DNA of 64,000 nucleotides from Streptomyces sp. SID13031 (GTDB taxonomy: Bacteria; Actinomycetota; Actinomycetes; Propionibacteriales; Kribbellaceae), in assembly GCF_010548305.1 (NCBI RefSeq), contig NZ_JAAGLV010000002.1, forward strand, positions 62,001-126,000. The letters run 5' to 3'. Made by a program: the position numbers and the translations under genes. The notes under the pieces were generated by a model. That model was not told where the DNA came from, ran no database searches, and saw nothing but the letters and a program-made list of their open reading frames with translations. Of this stretch, positions 63,118 through 64,000 are shown one piece after another. The stretch's first letter is position 1. Every line of letters starts with the position of its first letter.

Positions 63118-63133
63118 CAGGGAGCTGATGGCG

Positions 63134-64000
63134 ATGCAGGCGATCTGGAAGGGCGCCATCTCGTTCGGGATGGTGACGATCCCGATCAAGGTGTTCTCGG
63201 CGACGGAGGAGAAGGACATCTCCTTCCGTCAGGTGCACGTCGCCGACGGCGGCCGGATCCGGTACAAGCGGGTCTGCTCCGAGTGCGGCGAGGAAGTCCC
63301 GTACTCCGATATCGGCAAGGGCTACGAGATGGCCGACGGCCGGATGGTGGTGCTCGAGCCGGAGGACTTCGCCGAGCTGCCGCTGTCGAGTAAGAAGGTC
63401 ATCGACGTGCTGGAGTTCGTGCCGGCCGACCAGGTCGACCCGCTCTACCTGGGCAAGTCGTACTACCTGGCTGCCGACGGCGGACCGGGCGCCAAGCCGT
63501 ACGTGCTGCTCCGCGACGCGCTGGAGGGCTCCGAGCTGTATGCGCTCGTGAAGGTCGCGCTGCGGTCGCGGGAGAGCCTCGGGTTGCTGCGGACGCACGA
63601 CAACGTGCTCGTCCTGCAGGTGATGCTGTGGCCGGACGAGGTCCGCGACTCGGCCTTCGCCGCACCGGACGAGGACGTCGAGATCCGCAAGCAGGAGAAG
63701 GCGATGGCGGAGTCGTACATCGACACCCTGCGCGGCGAGTTCGACCCGGATCAGTACCACGACGAGTACAGGCATGCGCTCGAGCAGGTGGTCGAGGCGA
63801 AGTCTGCCGGCGTACCGATGCCTGCCGAGACGGAGGAAGAGGAGACCGAGGGTGCCGAGGTGGTCGACCTGGTCGCTGCGCTCCGAGCCTCCGTCGAAGC
63901 CGCCAAGGCCCGCCGAGCTGCCGGTGGTACCGGCGGTGGCGGCCAAGGCAACGCGACCCCCGCCAAGAAGACGGCCGCCAAGGCACCGGCCAAGAAGGCC
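63134..64000 (+). CDS. ku: Non-homologous end-joining protein Ku (5' part, runs off the window)
   Basis: An open frame of 289 codons to the window edge encodes bacterial Ku. Start MQAIWKGAISFGMVTIPIKVFSATEEKDISFRQVH, then the YKRVCSECGEEVPYSDIGKGYEMADG zinc-ribbon-like region, VPADQVDPLYLGKSYYLAADG, YALVKVALRSRESLGLLR and LVLQVMLWPDEVRD are family blocks. The tail enters a Lys/Ala-rich C-terminal extension (PAKKTAAKAPAKKA), common in actinobacterial Ku and thought to bind DNA. ATG at 63134 has AGGGAG 9 bases upstream; an ATG at 63128 is closer. Ku binds broken DNA ends and recruits LigD. Confidence 0.95.
   Translation, partial: MQAIWKGAISFGMVTIPIKVFSATEEKDISFRQVHVADGGRIRYKRVCSECGEEVPYSDIGKGYEMADGRMVVLEPEDFAELPLSSKKVIDVLEFVPADQVDPLYLGKSYYLAADGGPGAKPYVLLRDALEGSELYALVKVALRSRESLGLLRTHDNVLVLQVMLWPDEVRDSAFAAPDEDVEIRKQEKAMAESYIDTLRGEFDPDQYHDEYRHALEQVVEAKSAGVPMPAETEEEETEGAEVVDLVAALRASVEAAKARRAAGGTGGGGQGNATPAKKTAAKAPAKKA

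Overview
The window is high-GC DNA with the gene order and gene families of an actinobacterium. mtrA-mtrB-lpqB, a ComF-like gene, long-form hpf and secA lie in the order known from Actinobacteria. A MoxR/DUF58/DUF4129 cluster, a DUF6459 (Rv3235-like) gene, a WS/DGAT acyltransferase and Ku add to this. Many sugar-uptake operons and secreted carbohydrate enzymes, plus frequent GTAC-containing codon pairs (Ala-Val-Leu spelled GCAGTACTG), suggest Kribbella or a close Propionibacteriales relative. That genus call is an inference, not a database result.

Left part (1-15.3 kb) is accessory. It holds a secreted PL7-type lyase, a second jelly-roll secreted protein with a LacI-type operator upstream, and an FnIII-like lipoprotein. 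Next come a TetR-controlled two-gene ABC exporter and a five-gene peptide/nickel-type ABC importer whose binding protein is anchored by a C-terminal membrane helix. MOSC, cupin and HxlR genes follow, then a DUF222-HNH endonuclease gene carrying a 15-bp minisatellite.

Core block (15.3-33.7 kb): a tightly overlapping minus-strand operon (membrane protein, DUF4129, DUF4350, MoxR, DUF58) diverges from mtrA-mtrB-lpqB-comF-hpf. A trypsin-like protease, a small HhH membrane protein, a BTAD regulator, a YcaQ/AlkZ-type DNA glycosylase and secA follow, and secA ends in a strong hairpin terminator.

Sugar block (34.6-48.1 kb): two divergent operons share one intergenic region. The minus-strand operon encodes a GH114-type secreted polygalactosaminidase, a complete ABC sugar importer, a decayed PfkB kinase and a GH4 alpha-galactosidase-like enzyme. 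The plus-strand operon encodes LacI, an ABC importer, a GH130 mannoside enzyme and a Tat-exported 702-residue protein with no family I can name. Both promoters have the TTGAC-17-TTTA form, and a 26-bp near-perfect palindrome lies just downstream of the lacI promoter. These look like two glycan-use systems, one for galactosamine-rich (perhaps fungal or biofilm) polymer and one for beta-mannosides.

Right part (48-64 kb): an APH-fold kinase with a low-complexity insertion in its N-lobe, AraC and VanW genes, DUF6459 and LysM genes, a frame-disrupted conserved gene, a small HTH protein, a SAF/CpaE-like pair, a DUF4097 beta-helix protein, HAD hydrolase, GT87 mannosyltransferase, a cupredoxin lipoprotein with a polytopic partner, a WS/DGAT with an altered active-site motif, DUF6912 and the start of Ku. 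I saw no tRNA, rRNA, CRISPR array, insertion sequence or prophage.
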